The position numbers and the translations under genes were made by a program. This document shows positions 1 to 8,285 of a DNA stretch of 64,000 bases, in pieces; the stretch's first letter is position 1, and the number at the start of each line of letters is the position of its first letter. The DNA lies in the NCBI GenBank assembly GCA_018062085.1, contig JAGOSY010000005.1:186001-250000 (forward strand), written 5' to 3'. Below the pieces are notes generated by a model. The model made no database searches, was not told the origin of the DNA, and worked only from the letters and a program-made list of their open reading frames with translations. The DNA comes from a bacterium. GTDB lineage: Bacteria > Cyanobacteriota > Vampirovibrionia > Obscuribacterales > Obscuribacteraceae.

Positions 1-1
1 C

Positions 2-820
2 ATCAACGAAGCACCACTTTCTCTGTCTAAGAGCGGTGCCACTGTGCCACCTCGATTGGTGAAGATTGTCGCCAAGTCTTTAGAGAAAGATCCAGCAGAT
101 CGCTTCGGGAATTTTGAGGATCTCAAAGACTCACTGCAAGGTATAGAACCTAGCATAACAGCAGAGCTTAAGGAGATTCTTTTTTCTGGTAGCAATATCA
201 AGCTTTCAAAGCGCAAGAGGTCGTTGAAGAAAAAGGTATTGTTGTCTTTCTGGTGTTGCATTCTCTTGGCTATGAGTGCCGCTGGACTTGTGTACTATGA
301 AAATAGAAGCAACCAAATGAAGCAAGCGATTGCAGCGCACTTTGGTGAGAAGATCGAGACGATAGACTGTGGAGTGATTTCTTTTCAGTCTCCTGCGTTG
401 TATGGCCCAGCAAGTGTCGCTGATAAGGCTGTGCTTCTACATGTGCAGAGCCGCATTGACCCTGGTAGTTATATTGAGTTCAAACATTTCACAGATTCGC
501 CTACTGTAGAGGCCTGTGCTAAGGTGCAGCGACGCTATCACGCTATTTATGAGCGTTTTGTTGAGGTCAAGCCGATACATGCAATCGACTTTGGCAAAGA
601 CAAGAAGATTAATGGCTTGATGACAGAGTTTGTGTGTGAACGAGCCGGTTTAGTCTTTCGCGAACGCCATACCTACTGGGGCAATGATAAGTCTATTTGG
701 AAGTTAAAAGTATGCACACAAGAAGTTGAGAATACAAAGCACGAACAAATATGTGACACTGTATTTGATACTGCTGAATATCGTCCTAATGCTAAATTTG
801 TGAGGCCGCTTCTTCAGTGA
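2..820 (+). CDS. Serine/threonine protein kinase, C-terminal part (5' truncated)
   Basis: The reading frame is open from base 2, so the gene begins outside the window. The visible N-terminus matches the end of a Hanks-type kinase domain: a PPRLVKIVAKSLEKDPADRF stretch carries the conserved subdomain XI Arg, followed by an FEDLKDSL helix. A basic stretch (KRKRSLKKK) leads into one membrane helix (VLLSFWCCILLAMSAAGLVY). About 170 residues of unrecognised extracytoplasmic domain follow. This kinase - TM - sensor order is the usual membrane STPK layout. The ATP-binding and catalytic loops are not visible, so activity cannot be judged. The family call rests on about 50 residues of the kinase C-lobe; the role of the external domain is unknown. 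Confidence 0.75.
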   Translation: MNEAPLSLSKSGATVPPRLVKIVAKSLEKDPADRFGNFEDLKDSLQGIEPSITAELKEILFSGSNIKLSKRKRSLKKKVLLSFWCCILLAMSAAGLVYYENRSNQMKQAIAAHFGEKIETIDCGVISFQSPALYGPASVADKAVLLHVQSRIDPGSYIEFKHFTDSPTVEACAKVQRRYHAIYERFVEVKPIHAIDFGKDKKINGLMTEFVCERAGLVFRERHTYWGNDKSIWKLKVCTQEVENTKHEQICDTVFDTAEYRPNAKFVRPLLQ

Positions 821-836
821 TTAGTGCCACTATCAT

Positions 837-1568
837 TCAATACACATTCTCGTCGAACTCTGACCAGCGGTTTTTAATTGTTAGGTCAATTACAACACGC
901 TGTGAGCGCGGGCCATGTTGTATAACTAATCCTGCATGATTGTCATCGACTAAGCTTAGGCTGAATAGTTCTTTTCTGTAGTCGTAGTCTTTGTCTTTCA
1001 AGCGATAAAAGGTTTTCACTAGACGAAGGCCGTTGATAACAGGATAGTCTTCTTGCAAAGCCAGGCTTGTACAGAACGTGCCGTCTGTGGTCAAGCCACG
1101 CAGAACAAGGTTGTGCTTGGCTGTTTGCAGAGTGGTTATTTCGATTATTTTTACTGCCTCTTTCCTTTCTGCGAGTATTAATATTCCAGCAAAAACCTGC
1201 ACTATGACTAGAATGCCTATGCCTAGGGCCCGACTATTATTGGTCCAACAGAACAGCAGTATAGCGAAGCAGGTAATGGTGGCAGTCGGCCACATTAGTA
1301 GCATCGAAAAAAAGACGAGTGCGGCAATAACAGGAATTTCGTTGCGGCATTCTTGAGAAAACAGCACGATAATGCCAATCACTGGGGTGCACATACTCAC
1401 AGCCGAGAGCAGCTGCCGCAGGCGGTCATTTTCAATTTCGAAGTATCCGTGGGTGCCTAGAAACCAGTTGGCGATGAATACCAGGCCGGAGGCGACAAAG
1501 AGCCAAAAGAGGTTGCGCTCATTGAGGTGAAGAAATTCAGATATTGACGATTTTGAGGTCCTCATCAA
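837..1568 (-). CDS. Hypothetical membrane protein, about four TM helices
   Basis: This 243-residue protein belongs to no family I recognise. The first half is hydrophobic, with about four predicted membrane helices (around residues 18-37, 55-70, 78-97 and 99-130). The second half is a soluble beta-rich-looking region of about 110 residues ending at the C-terminus. It converges on the kinase gene, with stop codons 17 bases apart. No good Shine-Dalgarno is visible at the ATG. Nothing in the sequence indicates a substrate. Confidence 0.6.
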   Translation of the reverse strand: MMRTSKSSISEFLHLNERNLFWLFVASGLVFIANWFLGTHGYFEIENDRLRQLLSAVSMCTPVIGIIVLFSQECRNEIPVIAALVFFSMLLMWPTATITCFAILLFCWTNNSRALGIGILVIVQVFAGILILAERKEAVKIIEITTLQTAKHNLVLRGLTTDGTFCTSLALQEDYPVINGLRLVKTFYRLKDKDYDYRKELFSLSLVDDNHAGLVIQHGPRSQRVVIDLTIKNRWSEFDENVY

Positions 1569-1670
1569 ACAATTATAAGGCCTCTATGGAACTACTATGT
1601 GTTGCTTGATGTAGAGAGGACTGTAGGCACCGGCTCAGTGAGTATTATAGCCGCTCAATTCACTGGCCTC

Positions 1671-2411
1671 CTAGCCACCGCCACCAGCCACAGAATCTGG
1701 GGCTGGTGGCGGTGGCTGTAGGGAGGGTTGGTCTTGCTCCCACCACCACCACCTCCACCGTCGCGGATTCCACCAGCCTCCGGGTCTTCCTGTTGATGGT
1801 GGTATTGGTGGCTTGGTGTCGTCGTCAGTCGCGGCCACAGCCGTTGTAGTTGAGGACCCTACTGGCCCTTTTGTGTCGTCATCGGCAGTGGCCACTGTGC
1901 TTCCGGCGTTATCCGGGTTTTCCATCAAAGCTTCGGAAGCCAGAATGAAAGTAAAAGGGCCGTTTACGCCGGGAATGTTGATGGGAAGTGGCAGAGGCAG
2001 GAAAGGATTGCATTTGATTGTGGTCTGAACCATCACGATTTTGTCTGTACTTTCTTCAGGTCCGGTACTACTACCCGGTTCGGCTATACCTGCTCGGTAA
2101 GTAATATTGGTCTCGGGCTTTCCGGCCAGTTTAGCGAATTGACCCATACCGGCCTGCCATTGCTCGGGAATGGATTTCTTAACTGGTCCGGAGTTGCTGT
2201 CGGCCTCAGCGGCAGGCAGCAGTGCCGCTTCGTGTACCTGGTTGTAATTGAGCACCATGCCTAGTCCATAGTAGACCCCCATGCTGATCAAGTTGAGCAT
2301 GGGAAAGAAGAGAAACATTAGGACGATGAAAAGTGCGGGTCCAAATTCTGCGATAGAGTCGCCAAACTTGTTCCTCAGGAATTCTTTAAGGGCGTGGTGT
2401 GGTCTTTTCAT
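1671..2411 (-). CDS. TadE/TadG-like membrane-anchored protein with Pro/Trp/Gly-rich tail
   Basis: The N-terminus (about residues 15-50 from the ATG at 2411) has the layout of TadE-type pilus-assembly pseudopilins: a GDSIAEFGPALFIVLMFLFF-like stretch with an acidic residue just before one hydrophobic helix. The rest is a periplasmic region that becomes low-complexity, with Thr/Ala/Asp-rich stretches and then a striking Trp-, Arg-, Pro- and Gly-rich end (RRWRWWWW, QPPPPAP, GGGG). I chose the ATG at 2411 over an in-frame start at 2468 because GAGG lies five bases upstream. The TadE assignment is by motif only, and no other tad genes are nearby. Confidence 0.5.
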   Translation of the reverse strand: MKRPHHALKEFLRNKFGDSIAEFGPALFIVLMFLFFPMLNLISMGVYYGLGMVLNYNQVHEAALLPAAEADSNSGPVKKSIPEQWQAGMGQFAKLAGKPETNITYRAGIAEPGSSTGPEESTDKIVMVQTTIKCNPFLPLPLPINIPGVNGPFTFILASEALMENPDNAGSTVATADDDTKGPVGSSTTTAVAATDDDTKPPIPPSTGRPGGWWNPRRWRWWWWEQDQPSLQPPPPAPDSVAGGGG

Positions 2412-2631
2412 AGCTGCCTCTGAGGCGGTAAGCCTCTCTAGCAAAAAGCAACTGCTTATCCCTTGCAATTTTAGCCTCGTTTTTGCACCACAGTATTCTC
2501 CTTCGGGGGTATCTTTGGGTTACATGTTTATTTCAGTCTTTGGGATGATCTGGTTGATTCAAGTACCAAGGAATACGTGCAAGGAATCGATCCATGTATG
2601 GTGGCTGTTGTCTTCTGCTAGAATCGAGCTC

Positions 2632-3246
2632 ATGGACCTGTTGTATTGGAAAAGCTACCTCCACGCTAGGGTAGCCGAAATTGAGCCGTTGATGACCACC
2701 CCATGGGGCTTCATCAGTGCTTCCGTAGTGATTGAGTTATTGGCCAGAATCGTCAATGGCATCGGCCGGGGCAAACTTACCCGTCAGCAGTTCGAAGCTT
2801 TTGTGCTCGGATGGATGGACGATTACGGTCCTAATGCCGAACGGCCATTTAAGTTTAATTCTCCGGTTGTTAGACTGACGAATTCTGTTGAGGCGGCTGA
2901 GTCAGAGGAAAAGTCGTTAGCGACGCAAATGTATTGCATCATGCGCTCATCAATGGTGCATAACTTGTCGCTGGTGGCAGGTGATAGCGAATTGCGCAGC
3001 GGTGGTGCTGATTATTCCATTTATATGACCGATCGCAAAACGGCTGAGACTCAAGGTCTAAAACATTTGCAAAATTATGAAAACGACGCAGTTGTCTTTG
3101 TGGGCGAAGACTTGCTCGACGATATTGGCAAAGTTATCGATAAAGTTTTCGCCGCGGCTCAAGGCGATGAAGCTCTAAGGGCGAACATGGCAAAACATTT
3201 GAGTGAGAGAACTCCGGTGACCTTACCAGGGAAAAGTAATGAATGA
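2632..3246 (+). CDS. HEPN-like hypothetical protein (Rx4H motif)
   Basis: The 204-residue protein starts at the ATG at 2632. Longer in-frame extensions run across the neighbouring minus-strand gene and look non-coding. It is mostly helical in appearance and carries MRSSMVHNLSL, whose R105-x4-H110 fits the Rx4-6H signature of HEPN domains, often RNases or nucleotide-binding modules. The preceding helix (SVVIELLARIVNG) resembles the first core helix of some uncharacterised HEPN-like proteins. Its stop overlaps the next gene by eight bases, so the two are translationally coupled. HEPN membership is inferred from the motif and helix order; no function is established. Confidence 0.55.
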   Translation: MDLLYWKSYLHARVAEIEPLMTTPWGFISASVVIELLARIVNGIGRGKLTRQQFEAFVLGWMDDYGPNAERPFKFNSPVVRLTNSVEAAESEEKSLATQMYCIMRSSMVHNLSLVAGDSELRSGGADYSIYMTDRKTAETQGLKHLQNYENDAVVFVGEDLLDDIGKVIDKVFAAAQGDEALRANMAKHLSERTPVTLPGKSNE

Positions 3247-3772
3247 AGAAAATTTTTGGAACTTGATCGAATCTTGCGCTAAAAAGGATCAAGATTTAAG
3301 CTCTATCTCTGTGGTAGAGCATTACAACAATTTCTCTAATAGCATTGGCCATCTATCTCAACCAGAGCTAGATGAGTTTGTTTCTATTTTCTATCGACTC
3401 AGAGAGCAAGCGCGCAGCTCACAAATGGCACAAGCTGCTTTCATTGTTGCGCATGGTGAGATTGTAGACGATTCGGTCAATATATTCTTAACCGGAGTAA
3501 TTATGCACGGTAGAGAGTTCTATCTCCGCTGTTTGGAGAATCCTGAGTCAACGTTACTTTCTATGGAATGTCCGCAAGAGCTTCCGATGTATGCTCCTAT
3601 CTATAGCGCATTTGAAGACCTTCAGCAAAACAGGAGCGGGAATTCTGGGTTTTCTAGTGCTTCATGTGCAGACGATCTATCACTGATTAGGAATGGCGTT
3701 CAAGTCAACCTCTGTATTGAAGACTTAGTACGACAAGAAATGCCAAGACTGTTCAAGAAGTACTGGTGCTAA
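3239..3772 (+). CDS. DUF4240 domain protein
   Basis: This 177-residue protein shows the DUF4240 pattern: an N-terminal MNEENFWNLIE, a central AAFIVAHGEIVDDSVNIF, and GREFYLRCLENPES (family pattern: FW-x-LI, then a DD in a helix, then G-R-E-x-F). The C-terminal 60 residues are more variable, with a Ser-rich linker. The function of DUF4240 is not known. The start overlaps the end of the HEPN-like gene (ATGA-type overlap). That coupling makes a joint role likely, for example as a toxin/immunity or regulator pair, but this is inference only. Confidence 0.75.
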   Translation: MNEENFWNLIESCAKKDQDLSSISVVEHYNNFSNSIGHLSQPELDEFVSIFYRLREQARSSQMAQAAFIVAHGEIVDDSVNIFLTGVIMHGREFYLRCLENPESTLLSMECPQELPMYAPIYSAFEDLQQNRSGNSGFSSASCADDLSLIRNGVQVNLCIEDLVRQEMPRLFKKYWC

Positions 3773-4033
3773 TTGCAAAAAATTTTGATAGCAGGATGGC
3801 CATATATTCCTCTTCTCCTTGACTGTCTCTTGGCTCCTCGAAGTGCTCTCTATAATTTTTTACCACCAACATTATGGGCGATTTTAGCCTGCGCCGTTTT
3901 GCATCTAGTCGGACTTTTCTTGTTTGTTCGAATAAAGGAAAGAGGCGTAAGACACTTCATTTACGTGTGCTTAAGCTATCCTATGTTTTGTGCCCCGGTG
4001 TGGAAATGCCTGCACGGTATGTTTCACAGCTAA
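3773..4033 (+). CDS. Small hydrophobic membrane protein
   Basis: An 86-residue ORF begins with TTG immediately after the stop of the DUF4240 gene (TAA-TTG), so translation would rely on re-initiation. It has about two to three hydrophobic segments (IPLLLDCLLA, LWAILACAVLHLVGLFLFV, FIYVCLSYPMFCAPVW). I do not recognise the family. The absence of an ATG until late in the ORF lowers confidence. It could be a genuine third member of the cassette or a relic. Confidence 0.4.
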   Translation: MQKILIAGWPYIPLLLDCLLAPRSALYNFLPPTLWAILACAVLHLVGLFLFVRIKERGVRHFIYVCLSYPMFCAPVWKCLHGMFHS

Positions 4034-4048
4034 AAATCCGCAGAAGGC

Positions 4049-4584
4049 GTTGAATCAATCAGGGTTAGTATTACCAGCAAAAATAGAATAGGCGTTAGAG
4101 CAATTCTTCTCGTAACCAGCCTTTGGCTTGGATTCGGCCACAGCCTACCTGCAATTAGTCATGAACACCGCAAGTACGGTCCAATCCCAGCTCAAGACCC
4201 GCTAAGAGAAACATATCAAGGTTACTCAGCCGCATTGAAGAATGCCGCAAAAGTAAATATGACACCAGAGCAACTGCTGGCCTTCAATAGAGACTACTAC
4301 AAGCTAATTGCCCCTCGTAACGATCCATCAGGAATGATGATCAAGGCCACTGGCATTCGACCACCGTACTTCACGCTAGTAAAACATAAGACTGAACCAT
4401 TTTACAGGCAGCCAATCAGTAGTTTAATTCGTTCGACTAATCCACAGCACAGAATGCTTGCATACATGACTGTGGCCTAAGCAGGAGACAGCTCATTTAA
4501 CGACATAAAGGCTTCTCTAGGTTATACGACAGTTGAGCAAAGGGGAATTGCAACTGTAGAAGCGAAAAGTTCTTCAGTCGGTTG
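4049..4584 (+). pseudogene. Decayed gene for a small secreted protein
   Basis: One frame reads like protein from about base 4049. A signal-peptide-like stretch (IGVRAILLVTSLWLGFGH) precedes a hydrophilic region (YYKLIAPRNDPSGMM) and then SLIRSTNPQHRMLAYMTVA. At 4478-4480 an in-frame TAA interrupts it, and the same frame continues sensibly afterwards (AGDSSFNDIKASLGYTTVEQ). No ATG, GTG or TTG exists before the signal-like region; the first is a TTG at 4235, inside the mature part. A missing start plus an internal stop point to a pseudogene rather than an 81-residue gene. The family is not recognised. Confidence 0.45.
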
Positions 4585-5130
4585 TTATGATTTAGCAGTA
4601 AGGGTCAGGTCTGAAATAACTGCTACGTTTGGCAGTTCTAGGATACTTTTCCCGGGGAGGCATAATTTCGATTGGCGATAGCCGCCCCCAATGAATAGCT
4701 CCGTGACGTCAATCACATCAGGTTCAACTAAAATTGGCCAGGAGTTAGGAAGCCCGACCACGGTGATACTTCCAAACTCCATGTTCGTTTGTTGGAGTAC
4801 ATCGTCTAACGGAGCCAGAGTTACTCTGCGGGCACCGAGGAAGCGGCGCACAACTTGGTTGATATTGAGCTTGCGGCCGACAAGTGAAAGGCAAGCTGCC
4901 ATGGTGTAATCAGAGCCGCGTTCACCACGAACAATTACACAGTTTGCTCCGTGCTCTCTGGCAATTCCATAGTTGGAACAGAAGTCATCAGCCCCAGCAA
5001 ATTCTGGATTGATCTTTACTACAAAGACGTCTTTGTAGGAAGTAAGGTAGTCACGAACAGTGTTGAAAACGGCTGGAGGAACCATGCCCATCGCCTTGTC
5101 AATTGGAGTTAGTATTGGGATTTCAGACAT
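4585..5130 (-). CDS. YbaK/EbsC-type aminoacyl-tRNA deacylase domain protein
   Basis: The 181-residue protein matches the single-domain YbaK / prolyl-tRNA editing fold. Typical landmarks are CVIVRGERG in an early strand, a VVRRFLGARRVTLAP helix-strand unit, the glycine-rich ITVVGLPNSW, and LFIGGGYRQSKLCLPG followed by ILELPNVAVISDL near the end. Family members hydrolyse mischarged aminoacyl-tRNAs in trans, for example Ala- or Cys-tRNA(Pro). The invariant Lys and Gly positions appear conserved, but which tRNA it edits cannot be told from sequence alone. It lies 25 bases downstream of an unknown gene on the same strand, so the two are probably co-transcribed. Confidence 0.8.
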   Translation of the reverse strand: MSEIPILTPIDKAMGMVPPAVFNTVRDYLTSYKDVFVVKINPEFAGADDFCSNYGIAREHGANCVIVRGERGSDYTMAACLSLVGRKLNINQVVRRFLGARRVTLAPLDDVLQQTNMEFGSITVVGLPNSWPILVEPDVIDVTELFIGGGYRQSKLCLPGKSILELPNVAVISDLTLTAKS

Positions 5131-5155
5131 TGGCTCTCTTCAAATATTGACAATT

Positions 5156-5662
5156 TTACCTACTCGGCCTAATCAACACCAGCCCCAGCCGTTCATAACC
5201 TTCATCAGTCATGGCTGCCATGGCCTCAACTGTAACTCCAAGTTCTTTAGCAAGTTGTGCTTTGGTAAAGATAAGCCCTTGTTCTGGCAGTAAAAATACC
5301 GGTTCGCTAATGGCTCTAGAAAGTCCTTCAAGATCTCGTTCAGTGAATGCGGAGGATGACGAAGTACTCTGTTCGACGTTGCTACTTCCCAACTTCTCAT
5401 GGTCGACCGGCTTTTGGCTCGGCTGCTCTTTACTGACCGACCTCGTGCTCTCTGGTTCGTCTAAGCCATCGATGCCGAAGCGCGGAACAGATTTTCCAGT
5501 TCGTGCTTCCATAATTTCAGACGGCGTTTGGTTATCTATTGCTTCGCGAAGTTTAGCGGCGCGCCAAGCTCTTTGTTTGGCGCCATCATGCACGATGCCG
5601 TCGTTAGGTAGGCTGCCGCTAGGCGAGTTAGGAGAATTTGATGGCTTGTCGGCAGCGCACAT
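5156..5662 (-). CDS. Hypothetical hydrophilic protein
   Basis: This 168-residue protein has a low-complexity Ser/Asn/Pro-rich first half and a more ordered C-terminal third (LIFTKAQLAKELGVTVEAMA), which may be a small helix-turn-helix-like unit. I recognise no family. The ATG at 5662 with GAGG four bases upstream was preferred to an in-frame TTG at 5674. It sits between the DUF4388 protein and the YbaK gene, with gaps of about 25 bases on each side, and all three are likely one transcript. Confidence 0.55.
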   Translation of the reverse strand: MCAADKPSNSPNSPSGSLPNDGIVHDGAKQRAWRAAKLREAIDNQTPSEIMEARTGKSVPRFGIDGLDEPESTRSVSKEQPSQKPVDHEKLGSSNVEQSTSSSSAFTERDLEGLSRAISEPVFLLPEQGLIFTKAQLAKELGVTVEAMAAMTDEGYERLGLVLIRPSR

Positions 5663-5687
5663 GGCCCCTCGCAAGAACTATTTTGGT

Positions 5688-8285
5688 CTACTTTATTTTC
5701 TTTTCTTCTTGGTGAGAAGCAAATCCGCTTCTGGCCATGCGTGCTTTGCGTTGTGCTTCGCAGGCGAAACCTACCATTTTTTGCCACTCGATTGTGTCAC
5801 CTGGCATGCTTGAGACACCAAAGCTATATTCCCAGTCTGAATGGCCTTCTCTTAGTTTGCCGAGGTTGCGATTGCAAATATCGGCGAAGTTTTTGGCAAA
5901 CATAGCTGCCAGAGTGGCATCTAAGCCGGGCATCAATAGGGCAAATTGTTCGTCTTCAAAATGGCAGAGCCAGTCAATTGAGCGCTTGCAATCTGAAATC
6001 TCGGCCAGTGTAGTTTGCACTAGTTCTTTGTCATTTGCGCTGAGTTTGGACACATCTTTGCCTTGTTTTCGAAAGTCGAAGATCATAATAGACAAAGGCC
6101 ACATCTGGGTTTGGGCACGCTCTACTTCTCTTTCTATGGTCCAGACCAAAAATTCAAACCTGAGTAAGCCACTGCGCTGATCGTAGAGAGTGGCTGCCAG
6201 TTTGTCGACAGCTTTGCGATCGTAGCTCCAATTAGTGATTAGGTTTTGGGTCAGATCTTCATCGTCGAGACGATCGTTAGAAATGCTAACTAGACCGCTT
6301 TGTACTAGCTTGTACAGAGCTGGTGTCCATTGCCGTAGGGGTAGGCCGGCTTGCTCTACAGCATCGGCAACAATAGGGTGCTCTTCTAAGGCTTGATAAA
6401 ATTGCCAGATAAGTTCGTCGGTGGTGACGCCTCTTTTTTGCAGTATTTTGGCCAGCTCTTGCTCATCTGACACTGACTCTTTAGAAAAGAGACCAGAGTA
6501 CATTGTCAGGCCTAGCGATTTCAAATACTTGGTTTGATCAAATAAGCTTGCGGCTTCTAAAATAAAGCTATCAAGTTTGATACGAATAGTCGTTTGAGCT
6601 GGGCGTTTGTCTGGAATAAAGCGGAAGAAGCCTTCTTCTTGCAGAACAAATTCGTAGAGTACATCAATGCCTTCTTGCGAGGCGGAGCTGCCGTGCACTG
6701 GTTTGCCGTTTTCGAAATAGACGCGCAACATACCATCGCGCTGACTTACTTCTAGCAGGCCTGTGTTTTGGTTGATGCCTATTGTTTGTAAGAGGCCAAA
6801 GCTCGGCATTGCTTTGAGATTTCCTTCAAATGCCGCTGCTTCTTTTGCTTGTTGTGCTTCTAATGAACCATAACTGGCATGGGTATTCTGAAATATGGTC
6901 GGCTCTGCTGGTTCAGAGTAACCCTTGGGTGTTGGCTTCACTAACCATTCTTCGCTCTTTGCCGGAGTATCGAAAGCCTCGGGGCTGTATGTTAGTTTTT
7001 GCAGATTGAGTTGCAAATTGTTGCCGGGTTTTGCCTGCATTTTGCGCCAAAGATCTTTGATGTGTCGCAACACCTCTGCTGCATCATCAGTGGTGAGTGA
7101 AATACTTTCGTGTCTCGATGATTCAGTTTTGGATGGCTCAATTTTGAAATTTAAGTCACGGCTTTCTTTGTCGCAAACCACAGAGACTGTCAGTGATTGA
7201 GCGCCGAGAAAACCTAGCGAAGTGAGATAAAAATTCTTGCCAGCTTTGGTTCTGGCTTTTTCCATTATTTCTTCGATGTGCAGCATTGTGGGAAAGGCAC
7301 GAATTTTGTGCATAGTGCCTTGTCTTTTTTGTATTTGTTTCGATTGCTTGATGCGCTCTAAGCTTTGCTTCTCGTCTTGGTTGAGAGTGAAGTGTGGAGA
7401 TTGATCCATGAACATTTCTAAAACATCTGAACGCTCTAAATTATTATTGAGAGCGATTTTTTCAAAGATTGATAAGGCCAGGGTAAAGTTGTCGCGGGCC
7501 AAGGCTTTTTGACCGGATGAGTGAGCAAAAAATGCACGCAAGGTGCAAACTCGAGCGAGTAGTAGCGGCCCCGGGCGATTGATGGCTACCATCAATCTCT
7601 CTAGCTCACCCATGAGTACTCGGCAGCGGGCAAGTCTGGCACCAGCCTCTGGAGCCATGTTGTTATTGGCACTGTGACGAGCCCTTTGTAGATTGCTCAA
7701 GACTGATTCGATAATTAGCTCAGCCGTAGGGCCATCGGCGCCGACTAGTATTTCTCTAATGCGAATAGCTTGGTCTAATAATTTGTCGCAGCGGGCAGCA
7801 TTTTCGCGAGTGGTGTTGACATTGACCTCGGCTTGGTGCACAAGTTCGTCAGCTAGAGTGAGAAAGTAATGATCGTCTTTTGGTTCAATGCGGTTGATGG
7901 TCCGGGCTATCAGATCATCTGATTGACGAAAATTGGAGCTGAGCGAAAGTGCTTTGATTAGACCAGCCACCACAGCCAGTAATTCTGAACTTAAGGTTTC
8001 GCTTTTGGCCCCGCCGCTATTTGCACTGCTTCTGGCGCTTTTTGCAATGCCATTTGTATTGCTAGCTGGTTCTTCAATGGCCGAAACTATTTCGCTGTAG
8101 GCTTCATTGAGCTTGCCATCTTTGATTAGTTGCCTGACATTCTCAAGCTGCTTCAGCAATTTCACCCTATTCTCCATGTTGCTTTTCGCTAACTGTTTGG
8201 CATTCTGAATTATAGCGGCCGAGAAACCAGTATAGTGTTTATATTGACTGGCTATTTCTACAGATGGTAGCATCGTCCAGTCCAT
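5688..8285 (-). CDS. TPR - DUF4388 (PATAN) - winged helix - degenerate GGDEF signalling protein
   Basis: The 865-residue soluble protein has several modules. Residues about 40-320 are helical, TPR-like repeats. Residues about 470-610 form a DUF4388/PATAN domain (SFGLLQTIGINQNTGLLEV, then LRVYFENGKPVHGS), a module common in cyanobacterial and deltaproteobacterial regulators. Next comes a helical/winged-helix-like segment with repeated ALEEHP / LYKLVQSGLV elements. The C-terminal 170 residues have a GGDEF fold (FRFEFLVWTIEREVERA, then FEDEQFALLMPG) in which the active-site GGDEF is replaced, so diguanylate cyclase activity is unlikely. A GAGGG six bases before the ATG supports this start. The gene overlaps the divergent kinase gene by 22 bases at their 5' ends. 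Confidence 0.75.
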   Translation of the reverse strand: MDWTMLPSVEIASQYKHYTGFSAAIIQNAKQLAKSNMENRVKLLKQLENVRQLIKDGKLNEAYSEIVSAIEEPASNTNGIAKSARSSANSGGAKSETLSSELLAVVAGLIKALSLSSNFRQSDDLIARTINRIEPKDDHYFLTLADELVHQAEVNVNTTRENAARCDKLLDQAIRIREILVGADGPTAELIIESVLSNLQRARHSANNNMAPEAGARLARCRVLMGELERLMVAINRPGPLLLARVCTLRAFFAHSSGQKALARDNFTLALSIFEKIALNNNLERSDVLEMFMDQSPHFTLNQDEKQSLERIKQSKQIQKRQGTMHKIRAFPTMLHIEEIMEKARTKAGKNFYLTSLGFLGAQSLTVSVVCDKESRDLNFKIEPSKTESSRHESISLTTDDAAEVLRHIKDLWRKMQAKPGNNLQLNLQKLTYSPEAFDTPAKSEEWLVKPTPKGYSEPAEPTIFQNTHASYGSLEAQQAKEAAAFEGNLKAMPSFGLLQTIGINQNTGLLEVSQRDGMLRVYFENGKPVHGSSASQEGIDVLYEFVLQEEGFFRFIPDKRPAQTTIRIKLDSFILEAASLFDQTKYLKSLGLTMYSGLFSKESVSDEQELAKILQKRGVTTDELIWQFYQALEEHPIVADAVEQAGLPLRQWTPALYKLVQSGLVSISNDRLDDEDLTQNLITNWSYDRKAVDKLAATLYDQRSGLLRFEFLVWTIEREVERAQTQMWPLSIMIFDFRKQGKDVSKLSANDKELVQTTLAEISDCKRSIDWLCHFEDEQFALLMPGLDATLAAMFAKNFADICNRNLGKLREGHSDWEYSFGVSSMPGDTIEWQKMVGFACEAQRKARMARSGFASHQEEKKIK

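Noticed and set aside
2281..2631. Long N-terminal extension of the HEPN-like ORF
   Set aside because: It overlaps the 5' part of the TadE-like gene on the other strand, has poor protein-like composition and no ribosome binding site; the ATG at 2632 fits better.
4235..4480. 81-codon TTG-start ORF as an intact gene
   Set aside because: The same frame is protein-like both before the TTG (a signal-peptide-like segment) and after the stop, so it is treated as part of a pseudogene.
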